Assembly: GCF_009766095.1 (NCBI RefSeq)
Contig: NZ_LMUD01000007.1
Location: forward strand, 50,221 to 86,616
DNA length: 36,396 nucleotides
Reading direction: 5' to 3'
Origin: Granulicella sp. S190
GTDB taxonomy: Bacteria > Acidobacteriota > Terriglobia > Terriglobales > Acidobacteriaceae
Positions 19,559 to 26,847 of this stretch are shown piece after piece. Positions within the stretch are counted from its first letter, which is position 1, and each line of letters opens with the position of its first letter. The notes below the pieces were generated by a model that saw only the letters and a program-made list of their open reading frames with translations, searched no databases and was not told the DNA's origin. A program made the translations under genes and the position numbers.

Positions 19559-19587
19559 AATGTATAATTAAATATACATAATGTAAA
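19559..19587 (-). promoter_or_regulatory. Promoter of the membrane protein/XRE operon
   Basis: On the minus strand TTTACA (19587-19582) and TACATT (19564-19559) are 17 bases apart, with transcription expected near 19552 and the ATG at 19526. The -35 lies in the second operator and the -10 overlaps the first, so a protein bound to either would block RNA polymerase. The stretch is strongly AT-rich compared with surrounding DNA. Confidence 0.55.
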
Positions 19588-19599
19588 TATTTATTTACA
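19561..19599. promoter_or_regulatory. Two tandem 18-bp palindromic operators
   Basis: Operator 1 (19561-19578) is TGTATAATTAAATATACA; operator 2 (19582-19599) is TGTAAATATTTATTTACA, a perfect palindrome with 8-bp arms. Both are TGTA-N10-TACA and their centres are 21 bp apart, two helical turns, so dimers would sit on the same DNA face. They lie in the intergenic region between the XRE operon and pheS. The XRE protein is the likely binder; effect on pheS is possible because operator 1 contains TATAAT on the plus strand. Confidence 0.65.
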
Positions 19600-19647
19600 C
19601 CCTCCAAAAACAATCAACATATCCGCCCTTCATTTACCCTGAAAGAA

Positions 19648-20754
19648 ATGTCCGACGAAATCACTCCACTGCACAGCTTCGACGACGCCTCCCTCGACAC
19701 CGCCTTCACCACTCTGGCCGATGAGGTCCGCACCGAAACCGACTCCCTCAGCGACCCCGAAGCCTTCCGTCTTCATTGGCTGGGCCGCAAACAGGGCCGC
19801 CTCAAGCTCATCAGCGAAGCCTGGCTCAAATCCGCGCCACCCGAAGCCAAGAAGGCCCTCGGCATCCGCTTCAATCAGCTCAAGCAGCAGATCGAAGCTG
19901 CTCTCGAAGCTCCCACCGCCGTCGCCACAAAATCAGCAGTGCATGGAATCGACATCACCCTCCCCGGCACCGTCCGCTCCCCCGGCATCCCCCACCCGCT
20001 GCTCAGCACCATGCACGAGGTCGTCTCCGTCTTCCATCACCTCGGCTACAGCACCAACCTCGGCCCCCAGGTCGAGTCCGACTTCTACAACTTCGAAGCC
20101 CTGAACTTCCCGCCCAACCATCCCGCGCGCGACACGCAGGACACGCTCGTCATCGCAAATCAGCAGTCGCGCCCCAGCCGCGATCGCCTTCTCATGCGCA
20201 CCCACACCAGCCCCGTCCAGATCCGCACCATGATCGCGCAAGCTCCCCCGGTCCGCATCGTCATTCCCGGCAAGGTCCACCGCAACGACGCCGCCGACGC
20301 CACCCACTCTCCCATCTTCCACCAGATCGAAGGCCTCTGCGTCGACACCAACATCACCTTCTCCGACCTCAAGGGAACGCTCGACCACGCCATGAAGGCG
20401 CTCTTCGGCTCCGACGTCAAAACCCGCTTCTTCCCATCCTTCTTCCCCTTCACCGAACCCAGCGCCGACGTCCAGATCTCCTGCATCTTCTGCGGTGGCA
20501 AAGGCTGCCGCAAGTGCAAACACAGCGGCTGGATCGAGCTCCTCGGCTGCGGCATGGTCGACCCCGCCGTCTTCGCCGCAGTCACCGCCGAGCGCAGAAA
20601 GATTAATCCCGCAGACGACGCCTACAACTCCGAAAAGATCACCGGCTTCGCCTTCGGCATGGGAGTCGAGCGCATCGCCATGATGCTCCACGGCGTCTCC
20701 GACATAGGCCACTTCTACTCCGGCGACATGCGCTTCTTAGAACAATTCGCCTAA
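19648..20754 (+). CDS. pheS: Phenylalanyl-tRNA synthetase alpha subunit
   Basis: Catalytic subunit of the alpha2beta2 enzyme that charges tRNA-Phe in the cytoplasm. The N-terminal coiled-coil arm (about 15-90) is followed by the class II core: TSPVQIRTM with motif 1 context, motif 2 around HRNDAADATHSPIFHQIEGL, RFFPSFFPFTEPSADVQISC, and motif 3 AFGMGVERIAMMLHGV. A four-Cys loop CIFCGGKGCRKCKHSGWIE is present, as in many bacterial PheS proteins. Length 368 is normal. It is not followed by pheT, which lies more than 10 kb downstream at 31190. The start has only a weak GAAAG upstream. Confidence 0.98.
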   Translation: MSDEITPLHSFDDASLDTAFTTLADEVRTETDSLSDPEAFRLHWLGRKQGRLKLISEAWLKSAPPEAKKALGIRFNQLKQQIEAALEAPTAVATKSAVHGIDITLPGTVRSPGIPHPLLSTMHEVVSVFHHLGYSTNLGPQVESDFYNFEALNFPPNHPARDTQDTLVIANQQSRPSRDRLLMRTHTSPVQIRTMIAQAPPVRIVIPGKVHRNDAADATHSPIFHQIEGLCVDTNITFSDLKGTLDHAMKALFGSDVKTRFFPSFFPFTEPSADVQISCIFCGGKGCRKCKHSGWIELLGCGMVDPAVFAAVTAERRKINPADDAYNSEKITGFAFGMGVERIAMMLHGVSDIGHFYSGDMRFLEQFA

Positions 20755-20760
20755 GCAGGA

Positions 20761-20818
20761 AAAGGTAAAAAAGTCACGAAGTGGCCGCTCGCCGCGCAGG
20801 CGGCCCGTCCGGCAGGAC
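20761..20818 (+). repeat. 58-bp triple-hairpin repeat, copy 1
   Basis: Begins seven bases after the pheS stop. Contains three consecutive small hairpins: GTCAC-GAA-GTGGC (20773-20785, one G-T pair), GCCGC-GCAG-GCGGC (20791-20804) and GTCC-GGCA-GGAC (20807-20818). It matches copy 2 at 22401-22458 in 55 of 58 positions; one of the three differences turns the G-T pair into an A-T pair. No T run, so not a simple terminator. Confidence 0.85.
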
Positions 20819-20935
20819 GAAGCCTTATCACCGCCCTCATTCCTTATGGTTTCTTTATGTTTCACTAACGAAATCTTTATTCCGAAACCGGTTAGATGAA
20901 AAGATTGCTGCTCATCGGAGGCGGCAGTTCCCTCC

Positions 20936-22387
20936 ATGCACGAACGCCCCTGCCGTCTCATATTCTTGAATGCCGTCCTGATCGTCCTGTCCGCCGCCTC
21001 CTCGTTAGCCCAGGATCATAGCGACGCATCCTCCCCCGCAGCACCCGCAGCCTCAACTCCAGAAGCACCAAAGCCCTTTTTTCCCGCCCTCATCGACGCG
21101 TACAAAGAAGACTGGCACCCCACCCGGTCGTCAGGCCCTGACCCAGTTCGTCGCGGCTATCCGGCCCCGCTCGACTCCGTCCCATTCCCCAGCAGCGACT
21201 ACAGCGTAGGCGGAACCCCAGTCATCGGCGCGCCCGACACTCAGACCTACCCGCTCATGCAGGCCATCAACCAAAACAAAACCCGCACCAAAATCTACGG
21301 CTGGTTCAACGGCGGCTTCAACGTCAGCACCTCCAATAAAGGCGACGGCGCCAACTCACCCGCCTCCTACTACTACAACCCCAACCGCATAACCCCTGAC
21401 CAACAGGTCCTCTTCATCGAGCGACTTCCCGACACCGTCCAGACCGATCATGTCGACTACGGCTTCCGCTTCGCCCAACTCTGGGGACAGGACTATCGCT
21501 ATACCACCGCCAAGGGCATCTTCTCGCAGCAGCTCCTCGCCAGAAATCACGAGTACGGCTACGACCCCGTCATGTTTTACTTCGATCTCTACATCCCTCA
21601 CGTCGCCAGGGGAATGAACATCCGCATGGGCCGTTACATCTCGCTACCCGACATCGAAGCCCAGCTCGCACCCAACAACTACACGTACTCGCACTCGATC
21701 CTCTACTCCATCGACCCCTATACCCAGACCGGCATCGTCGCCTCCATCAAGCTCTCTGACCACTGGCTCATCCAGGGTGGCTTCTCCGGCGGCAACGACG
21801 TCGCCCCATGGACCAAAGACGCTCAGTCCACCGGCACCGCCTGCGTCGACTACACCTGGCACAAAGGCGGCGATGCTCTCTACACCTGCGCCAACTCCTT
21901 CAACAAGGGCAAGTACGCCTACAACAATCTGCAGGGCTACTACGAGACCTGGTACCACAAGATCAACGCTACTTGGCACACCGATACCGAAGCCTGGTAC
22001 ATGTACCAGCGCGACGTACCCAACATCGGCGGCAACGTCCCCAACCCAATCAAGCCGGAGATCGGCTCCAACGGAGCCTTCTGTTCCTTCGGCGAAAGAA
22101 CCTGCTTCGCACCCGAGGTCGCAGTGGTCAACTACCTCGAAAAAGAGTTCAGCAAAAAAGACTACCTCTCCATCCGCAATGAATTCGTCGACGACATCAA
22201 AGGCCAGCGCACCGGCTACACCACCAAGTACTCCGAGCATCTCATCAGCTACGGCCACTGGATCGGCAGCACCCTCCTCTTCCGTCCGGAGATCCGCCTC
22301 GAGCACTCCTACAATCTCAGCGCCTACGATCTAGGTACCAAAAAGACCCAGTTCATCGCTGCTGGCGACATCACCTATCACTTCTAA
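20936..22387 (+). CDS. Outer-membrane beta-barrel porin, BBP2/OmpL-like
   Basis: 483 residues with a signal peptide (hydrophobic 8-25, cleavage near SLAQ-DHS), an Ala/Ser/Pro-rich linker, then a predicted barrel with many alternating aromatic strands (KIYGWFNGGFNVS, MNIRMGRYISLPDIEAQLA, WLIQGGFSGGNDVAPW, YETWYHKINATWHT) and a C-terminal Phe after ITYHF, the outer-membrane assembly signal. Pattern fits the putative beta-barrel porin-2 family. Four Cys residues in the central loops (TACVDYTW, LYTCANSF, AFCSFGERTCF) may form disulfides. The start at 20936 has GGAGG 14 bases upstream, longer than usual; an in-frame TTG ten codons later is an alternative. Solute unknown; the following AraC and dioxygenase genes may belong to the same nutrient response (inference). 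Confidence 0.82.
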   Translation: MHERPCRLIFLNAVLIVLSAASSLAQDHSDASSPAAPAASTPEAPKPFFPALIDAYKEDWHPTRSSGPDPVRRGYPAPLDSVPFPSSDYSVGGTPVIGAPDTQTYPLMQAINQNKTRTKIYGWFNGGFNVSTSNKGDGANSPASYYYNPNRITPDQQVLFIERLPDTVQTDHVDYGFRFAQLWGQDYRYTTAKGIFSQQLLARNHEYGYDPVMFYFDLYIPHVARGMNIRMGRYISLPDIEAQLAPNNYTYSHSILYSIDPYTQTGIVASIKLSDHWLIQGGFSGGNDVAPWTKDAQSTGTACVDYTWHKGGDALYTCANSFNKGKYAYNNLQGYYETWYHKINATWHTDTEAWYMYQRDVPNIGGNVPNPIKPEIGSNGAFCSFGERTCFAPEVAVVNYLEKEFSKKDYLSIRNEFVDDIKGQRTGYTTKYSEHLISYGHWIGSTLLFRPEIRLEHSYNLSAYDLGTKKTQFIAAGDITYHF

Positions 22388-22400
22388 TCGTCAACTGACT

Positions 22401-22458
22401 AAAGGTATAAAAGTCACGAAGTGACCGCGCGCCGCGCAGGCGGCCCGTCCGGCAGGAC
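22401..22458 (+). repeat. 58-bp triple-hairpin repeat, copy 2 (overlaps AraC gene end)
   Basis: Same element as 20761-20818, 14 bases after the porin stop: GTCAC-GAA-GTGAC (22413-22425), GCCGC-GCAG-GCGGC (22431-22444), GTCC-GGCA-GGAC (22447-22458). Read on the minus strand it encodes the last residues (LPDGPPARRAVTS) and stop of the AraC-type regulator, so it probably inserted there or was captured by that gene. Confidence 0.85.
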
Positions 22459-23316
22459 ACGCTGAAAAGCTCGCCGAAACTCCCGCGGCGTCTGTCCCTT
22501 CAGCCCCTTAAACTGCCGATTAAAATTAGCCAGATTCCCATACCCCACCTCATCCGCGATCACCGCAATCGGCTTCTCACTATTCAGCAGCAGCGCACAA
22601 GCGTGCCCCACGCGCAGGTGCGCCACATACATCCCCATCGTCATCCGCGTCTGCCGTTTGAACAGCCGATGCAGCGAGCTCCGGCTCAACGCTCCAACCT
22701 TCACCAGCCTCTCCACTACCATCTCGTCGCGATAGTGCTCATGCAGATGAGAGATTACTCTCCCAATCCGCTCCTCAGTGGCCTCCGCAAAGCTCTCACT
22801 CTGATTCGCCTCTGAAGCCAGCGGCAAGCTCCCATCATCCTCCGCCAGCAACAGCAAAACATTCAGCAGCCCAGTCAGCCGAGCCCCAGCCCCCTGCTCA
22901 ACCATCGCGCAGATAATCTCCCGCGCCTTCTCCCGCACCGGCTCAGAAAACGTCAACGCCCGCGAAGACCGCTCCAGCAGCCGCCGAACCGGCCTCAGCT
23001 CCACATGCGGATCGATCATCCCTTTCACAAACGCATCGCTGAACCAAAGCACCAGCGCCTGGTGCTCCCTCTCCTTGCAAACATCCTCACTCGAGCACCA
23101 GGTATGCGGAATCTTCGGCCCAATCAACACCAAATCCCCATCGTCGTACCGCGAGATGTTGTCCCCCACAAATCTCTGCCCGCGACTATTCAGCGTCAGC
23201 GTCAACTCATACTCGCTGTTGTAGTGCCACTCAAACGGAATTGCAGACAGCCGCCGATCAAACAACACCCACGAAGAATCCTTCGAAGTCTTAATGTGCT
23301 CCAAAAACGGCTTCAT
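22414..23316 (-). CDS. AraC-family transcriptional regulator
   Basis: 300 residues. The N-terminal half (about 1-170) is a cupin-like sensing domain (IPFEWHYNSEYELTLTLNSR, GDLVLIGPKIPHTW), typical of regulators that sense sugars or other small molecules. The C-terminal half (about 185-285) has the two AraC helix-turn-helix motifs: VGALSRSSLHRLFKRQTRMT and IAVIADEVGYGNLANFNRQF, ending GQTPREFRRAF. The last 14 or so residues come from the 58-bp repeat and are not part of the domain. Divergent from the phytanoyl-CoA dioxygenase-like gene with 460 bases between, so control of that gene is plausible. Converges with the porin gene. Confidence 0.92.
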   Translation of the reverse strand: MKPFLEHIKTSKDSSWVLFDRRLSAIPFEWHYNSEYELTLTLNSRGQRFVGDNISRYDDGDLVLIGPKIPHTWCSSEDVCKEREHQALVLWFSDAFVKGMIDPHVELRPVRRLLERSSRALTFSEPVREKAREIICAMVEQGAGARLTGLLNVLLLLAEDDGSLPLASEANQSESFAEATEERIGRVISHLHEHYRDEMVVERLVKVGALSRSSLHRLFKRQTRMTMGMYVAHLRVGHACALLLNSEKPIAVIADEVGYGNLANFNRQFKGLKGQTPREFRRAFQRVLPDGPPARRAVTS

Positions 23317-23370
23317 CCCGCCCCTTTAAAAATCTATCCACAGAATCGTTGCTGTGCTGCTGCCGGCCCA

Positions 23371-23610
23371 TTGCGGTTGCCTGTCTTTTTGTTTGTCATC
23401 CGTAGGGATCTGCCGTTGCCGTCGCGGTTGCCGTTGTTGTTGTCTGTTCTTTTGTTTGTCATCCCGGAGGGATCTGCTGTTGTCGTTGCTGTTGTCGTTG
23501 CTGTTGCTGTTGCCTGTCTTTTTGTTTGTCATTCCGGAGGAATCTGCGGTTGTTCTTGCCGTCGCTCGCCCTCTCTTCACCCCCCAAAAATCGTCATCTC
23601 GACCGAAGCA
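23371..23610 (+). repeat. Intergenic repeat cluster A: three ATCCC-hairpin modules with hexamer spacers
   Basis: Fills much of the 460-base gap between the AraC and dioxygenase genes. Modules: 23395-23413 (GTCATCCGTAGGGATCTGC), 23458-23477 (GTCATCCCGGAGGGATCTGC) and 23528-23547 (GTCATTCCGGAGGAATCTGC). Each is preceded by CTGTCTTTTTGTTT or a close variant and separated by TTGCCG/TTGCTG/TTGTCG hexamers. The stem changes from ATCCC/GGGAT to ATTCC/GGAAT with pairing kept. A truncated relative, ATCGTCATCTCGACCGAAGC, is at 23590-23609. The rest of the gap (23611-23776) should hold the dioxygenase promoter; I see no clear one. Confidence 0.85.
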
Positions 23611-23776
23611 AATCAGCACTTCCACACACAGCCCTCAAAGCCGACGCAATTATAGCCATCCAACCCACCCAAGTGAGATTCCAGTACCAGTATTTGGCAC
23701 CCAAAGCCAACAACTCCCGTCCTTCCCGCAATAAAGTTCTCTCGTACGCAACCCGCGCAAAGGATCGGAACCGAAA

Positions 23777-24742
23777 ATGAGAACCCAAACCGCAGTCCTC
23801 GAACACAACGTCGTCGGCAAGCCCGGCGAAAACAGCCTCAACATCGAAGTCGCCCGCCAGCCCCTCCGCGAGATCAAGAAAAAGCTCCCCCTCCGCGTCC
23901 TCTCGCAAGCCGACTTCGACCACTGGCAGACCTACGGCTACGTCGTCGTCCGCCAGGCCGTCCCCTCCGCCAACGTCGAGCGCACCCGCAACTTCCTCTG
24001 GGAGTTTCAGGAGATGGACCCCAACGACGTCGGAACCTGGAACGCCGCCCAACTCCGCAATCACGCCATGAAGGAACTCAACAACAGCGGCATGGTCGAG
24101 GTCTACAACCACCAAGTCCTCTGGGACAACCGCCAGGAGCCCCGCGTCTACGACGCCTTCGTCGACATCTGGGACGACGAGCGCCTCTGGGTCACCATCG
24201 ACCGCGCCAATCTCAACACACCCAATCGCAGCAACCGCGCCTTCACCGGCTTCATCCACAACGACGTCGACACCACCCTCGACCCGCTCCCCGTCAACGT
24301 TCAGGGCGTCCTCTCACTAGTCGACACCGACGAATCCACCGGCGGCTTCCAGTGCGTCCCCGAGATCTTCCGCAACTTCGAATCCTGGAAGAAGACCCAG
24401 CCCGCCGACCGCGACGGCTTCAAACCCGACATCACCGGCTACGAACTAAAGCCCGTCCTCATGAAAGCCGGCGACCTCCTCATCTTCAACAGCCTTCTCA
24501 CCCACGGCATCCGCCCCAACACCTCAGAAGACAAAGCCCGCGTAGCGCAATACATCTCAATGACGCCAGCCGACGGCGGCAACGAACAGATCCGCCAGCG
24601 CCGCATCGACTCCTGGCGCGAACGCCGCGCCCCCGAAGGCTTCGCCTTCCCCGGAGACCCCCGCGAGTGGGAGCGCACCAAATACAAAACCGCAGAACTA
24701 ACCCCACTAGGCCGCAAGCTTCTCGGTCTCGATCCCTGGTAG
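23777..24742 (+). CDS. Phytanoyl-CoA dioxygenase family (Fe(II)/2-oxoglutarate) oxygenase
   Basis: 321-residue non-heme iron oxygenase. The metal triad is visible: His and Asp in GFIHNDVD (about 160-167) and the distal His in LLTHGIRPN (about 240), with the 2-oxoglutarate-binding Arg likely in KARVAQY or HGIRPN. SLVDTDESTGGFQCVPEIFR and MKAGDLLIFNS are typical of the PhyH fold. It would hydroxylate an unknown organic substrate. AAGGA lies 11 bases before the ATG. The AraC gene is divergent. The substrate is not predictable; many relatives act outside phytanic acid metabolism. Confidence 0.87.
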   Translation: MRTQTAVLEHNVVGKPGENSLNIEVARQPLREIKKKLPLRVLSQADFDHWQTYGYVVVRQAVPSANVERTRNFLWEFQEMDPNDVGTWNAAQLRNHAMKELNNSGMVEVYNHQVLWDNRQEPRVYDAFVDIWDDERLWVTIDRANLNTPNRSNRAFTGFIHNDVDTTLDPLPVNVQGVLSLVDTDESTGGFQCVPEIFRNFESWKKTQPADRDGFKPDITGYELKPVLMKAGDLLIFNSLLTHGIRPNTSEDKARVAQYISMTPADGGNEQIRQRRIDSWRERRAPEGFAFPGDPREWERTKYKTAELTPLGRKLLGLDPW

Positions 24743-24764
24743 AACACAACACTGTAACTTGAAT

Positions 24765-24995
24765 GTCGTCATCCTGAGCGCAGAGAAGGATCCCTGTATT
24801 TGCAGTTGTCGTTTGCCCTACTTTTGCATTTTCTTCCTGCGAAACAAAACATCGTCATCTCGACCGAAGCGACGGCCAGTCTCATCGTCCGTCGCGCAGT
24901 GGAGAGACCCCCGTATTTGCCGTTGCTGTTGCCGTTGCTTGTTTTTTTGTTGTCATTCCGCAGCGAAGCGGGGGAATCTGCGGTTCTTCTCTGCA
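24765..24995 (+). repeat. Intergenic repeat cluster B: variant hairpin modules
   Basis: Three modules related to cluster A lie in the 286 bases after the dioxygenase gene. At 24768-24810: GTCATCCTGAGCGC... with stem ATCCT/AGGAT, then CTGTATTTGCAGTTG. At 24852-24925: GTCATCTCGACCGAAGC with an outer TCTC/GAGA pairing and an inner GCGACGG/CCGTCGC stem, then CCGTATTTGCCGTTGCTGTTG. At 24952-24981: GTCATTCCGC...GCGGGGGAAT, a longer hairpin with inner CCGC/GCGG, then CTGCGGTT. Stem bases vary but pair. Confidence 0.8.
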
Positions 24996-25028
24996 ACCCA
25001 GAGCCTACATCCAGCGATAAAATCGCTC

Positions 25029-25430
25029 ATGCCGTCCGCCCCCGACACCATAGACCAAATCTTCGCCGTCACCACCGCCATCCGCTACGTGGCTCTCTAC
25101 CAACAAGGCCATCTCACCTCCCGCCAACGTTCCGCACTCTCCGGCGCCTCTGCCTCAGAGTCCGACCGCTACGAAGAGCTGTTCATCAATCCAACTCTTT
25201 TAACCCTGGCGAAGCAGCGCGGCAATCTCGACTGCGGCGGCGCAAAGTTTGTCCTCGTCGGCTACGGAAACTTCCACCAGCTCGTCCTCGATCTGCCTGA
25301 TGGCCACGCATCCATCTGCTTCGAACTCGCTTCAAACCCTCTCAACTACATCGAATCCATCCGCGCGATATGCCACGACCAGCAAAAAAACCCTGACGAC
25401 TTGGTCGGAAGAGTATTGAGTCCTATCTGA
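25029..25430 (+). CDS. Hypothetical protein, possibly leaderless
   Basis: 133 residues, soluble, no recognised family. It reads MPSAPDTIDQIFAVTTAIRY at the start and has a central GGAKFVLVGYGNFHQLVLDL that may form a beta hairpin. The frame is open from 24759, but that part lies in repeat cluster B, so the ATG at 25029 is chosen. No Shine-Dalgarno is present; instead TAAAAT (25018-25023) sits six bases before the ATG, so transcription may begin at or near the start codon. The inverted repeat AGCGAT-AAA-ATCGCT (25013-25027) covers it and could be an operator. Converges with the next gene. Confidence 0.62.
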   Translation: MPSAPDTIDQIFAVTTAIRYVALYQQGHLTSRQRSALSGASASESDRYEELFINPTLLTLAKQRGNLDCGGAKFVLVGYGNFHQLVLDLPDGHASICFELASNPLNYIESIRAICHDQQKNPDDLVGRVLSPI

Positions 25431-25455
25431 CTTGAATTCACTCGATCGATTCCAA

Positions 25456-26217
25456 TTACTCCGTCCCCAACCCACCACTCAAACTCTCCAGATTCTGCGG
25501 ATGCACCCGAATCACCCCACCCCGCGGACTATCGATATCCGCAATCAGAAAAAACGCCACCGCCACCACCAGCGGCAGCACCATAAACAGCTTCGGCTCC
25601 AGCTGCCGCGCCCCATACCCCAGCAGCCCATTGCAAAAAATCGCAATCGCAAACATCAGCGCCCACGCCGCCACCGGAATCCTATTCCACCACGCCGCCT
25701 GCGTATACCCCTGCGAGTTCAGCACATCATTCATCCCCGTTACCGCAAGCGCATCCACGGGAGTCGGCTGCTCGATCGCCGGCCGCGAAGCCGCCGCCCA
25801 AAGCTGTCCCTGCACTCGCGCAGTATCCGCATCGATATGTCTCAGTTCCCCTGCATCCCGCGTCTGGTAAAACCGTATCCGCAGATCGGTATACTGCCGC
25901 AGCAGCGTGCGCACCTGGGCAGCATCGGAAGCAGGCAACAGATCTGCCCGCACATACTCCGTCCCTATCGCATTTGCCTCGGCCTCTTCGTACGTCTTGC
26001 GCTGGTCATACCGTCCCGTCGCCATCGAAAAACTGAACCCGATAATCAGCCCCAGCAGTGTCAACGTCGCGGCCAGCACCACCCCGAAGTCCGTCCTCAA
26101 CTCCTCCGTCAAATCGCGCCGCCGCTGGCTCAACCGCCCACCCGTCCAGGCCGCAAGCCACAGCAGAAAAAACGCCGACCCGAAGATAAATAACGGATAG
26201 TCCAAAGGATTCCTCAA
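25456..26217 (-). CDS. Membrane protein with bestrophin-like (DUF4239) pattern
   Basis: 253 residues with hydrophobic segments at about 8-24, 45-66, 183-199 and 212-230, two at each end of a soluble central region (about 75-170) rich in charged residues. EELRTDFGVVLAATLTLLGL followed by IIGFSFSMATGRYDQRK, and EEAEANAIGTEYVRADLLP, are typical of the DUF4239 family. Function unknown; channel activity has been suggested for related folds only by analogy. Followed on the same strand, upstream, by a small phage-holin-like membrane gene. Confidence 0.75.
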   Translation of the reverse strand: MRNPLDYPLFIFGSAFFLLWLAAWTGGRLSQRRRDLTEELRTDFGVVLAATLTLLGLIIGFSFSMATGRYDQRKTYEEAEANAIGTEYVRADLLPASDAAQVRTLLRQYTDLRIRFYQTRDAGELRHIDADTARVQGQLWAAASRPAIEQPTPVDALAVTGMNDVLNSQGYTQAAWWNRIPVAAWALMFAIAIFCNGLLGYGARQLEPKLFMVLPLVVAVAFFLIADIDSPRGGVIRVHPQNLESLSGGLGTE

Positions 26218-26249
26218 GCTTCGCCCTCTAGTGAATCAAATCCTAAGAC

Positions 26250-26606
26250 CTAAGACCGGTTCTTCGTCGCCGCTCCGAAAAATCCAAACAGCAGGTGCAG
26301 CACCGCCAGCGCCAGCGCTCCAAGAAACGCCGCCTTGAACGTAGTCACCGCGAACCCCGGAACAAACTTGCTCGAGAACCACAGCACAACTGCATTCACC
26401 ACCAGGAAAAATATCCCAAACGTCAAGATCCCCAGCGGCAACGTAATGATCTTAAGAAACAGTCCCAGCGTCGCGTTGAGCAAACCAATCACCACCACCG
26501 CAATCAACGCCGAAACAAAGTTGCTCACATCAAAGCCCTGAACAAAATGTGCCACTATCAGCAAAGCCACAGCGTTCAAAATCCAGTGCAGAAGCAAGCG
26601 AAGCAT
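26250..26606 (-). CDS. Small membrane protein, phage holin family 4 (YvlD-like)
   Basis: 118 residues with four hydrophobic segments (about 5-22, 30-50, 55-78, 88-112). The pattern LLNATLGLFLKIITLPLGIL followed by TFGIFFLVVNAVVLW is characteristic of the Phage_holin_4_2 (DUF360, YvlD) family. Despite the name, chromosomal members are not known to lyse cells and their role is unclear. It lies 32 bases upstream of the DUF4239-like gene on the same strand, so a two-gene transcript is likely. The 241 bases on its other side hold no further gene that I can support. Confidence 0.85.
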   Translation of the reverse strand: MLRLLLHWILNAVALLIVAHFVQGFDVSNFVSALIAVVVIGLLNATLGLFLKIITLPLGILTFGIFFLVVNAVVLWFSSKFVPGFAVTTFKAAFLGALALAVLHLLFGFFGAATKNRS

Positions 26607-26847
26607 TCTCTATCCTCGTTCAGCAGAATTAGGTTTCCGGAGTGCGACCAGCATATCCGACTCCAGCTTCCAACCGTTTAAAAAATCACTCTACCCATAA
26701 CTTACCCTGCATGAACACTTGGAGCCAGCGCTCTCCCGCAGCGGCTCCCTTGGCCTCAGCAACGCAAAGATCCGGTGTTAGCATCTCTGCCAGTCCAAGA
26801 CTTTACAGAAAGGTATCGGCAATCGCTGGTACGACGGTTCCCTCTGC

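Noticed and set aside
19569..19647. T-box or attenuator leader before pheS
   Set aside because: The leader is short, has no T-box sequence, no terminator hairpin and no Phe-rich leader peptide.
23371..23610. CRISPR array
   Set aside because: Repeats are irregularly spaced, spacers are themselves low-complexity TTGCNG hexamers, the repeat units vary, and there are no cas genes.
23326..23625. Small Asn/Ser/Gln-rich protein on the minus strand
   Set aside because: It is only the reverse reading of the repeat modules and hexamers.
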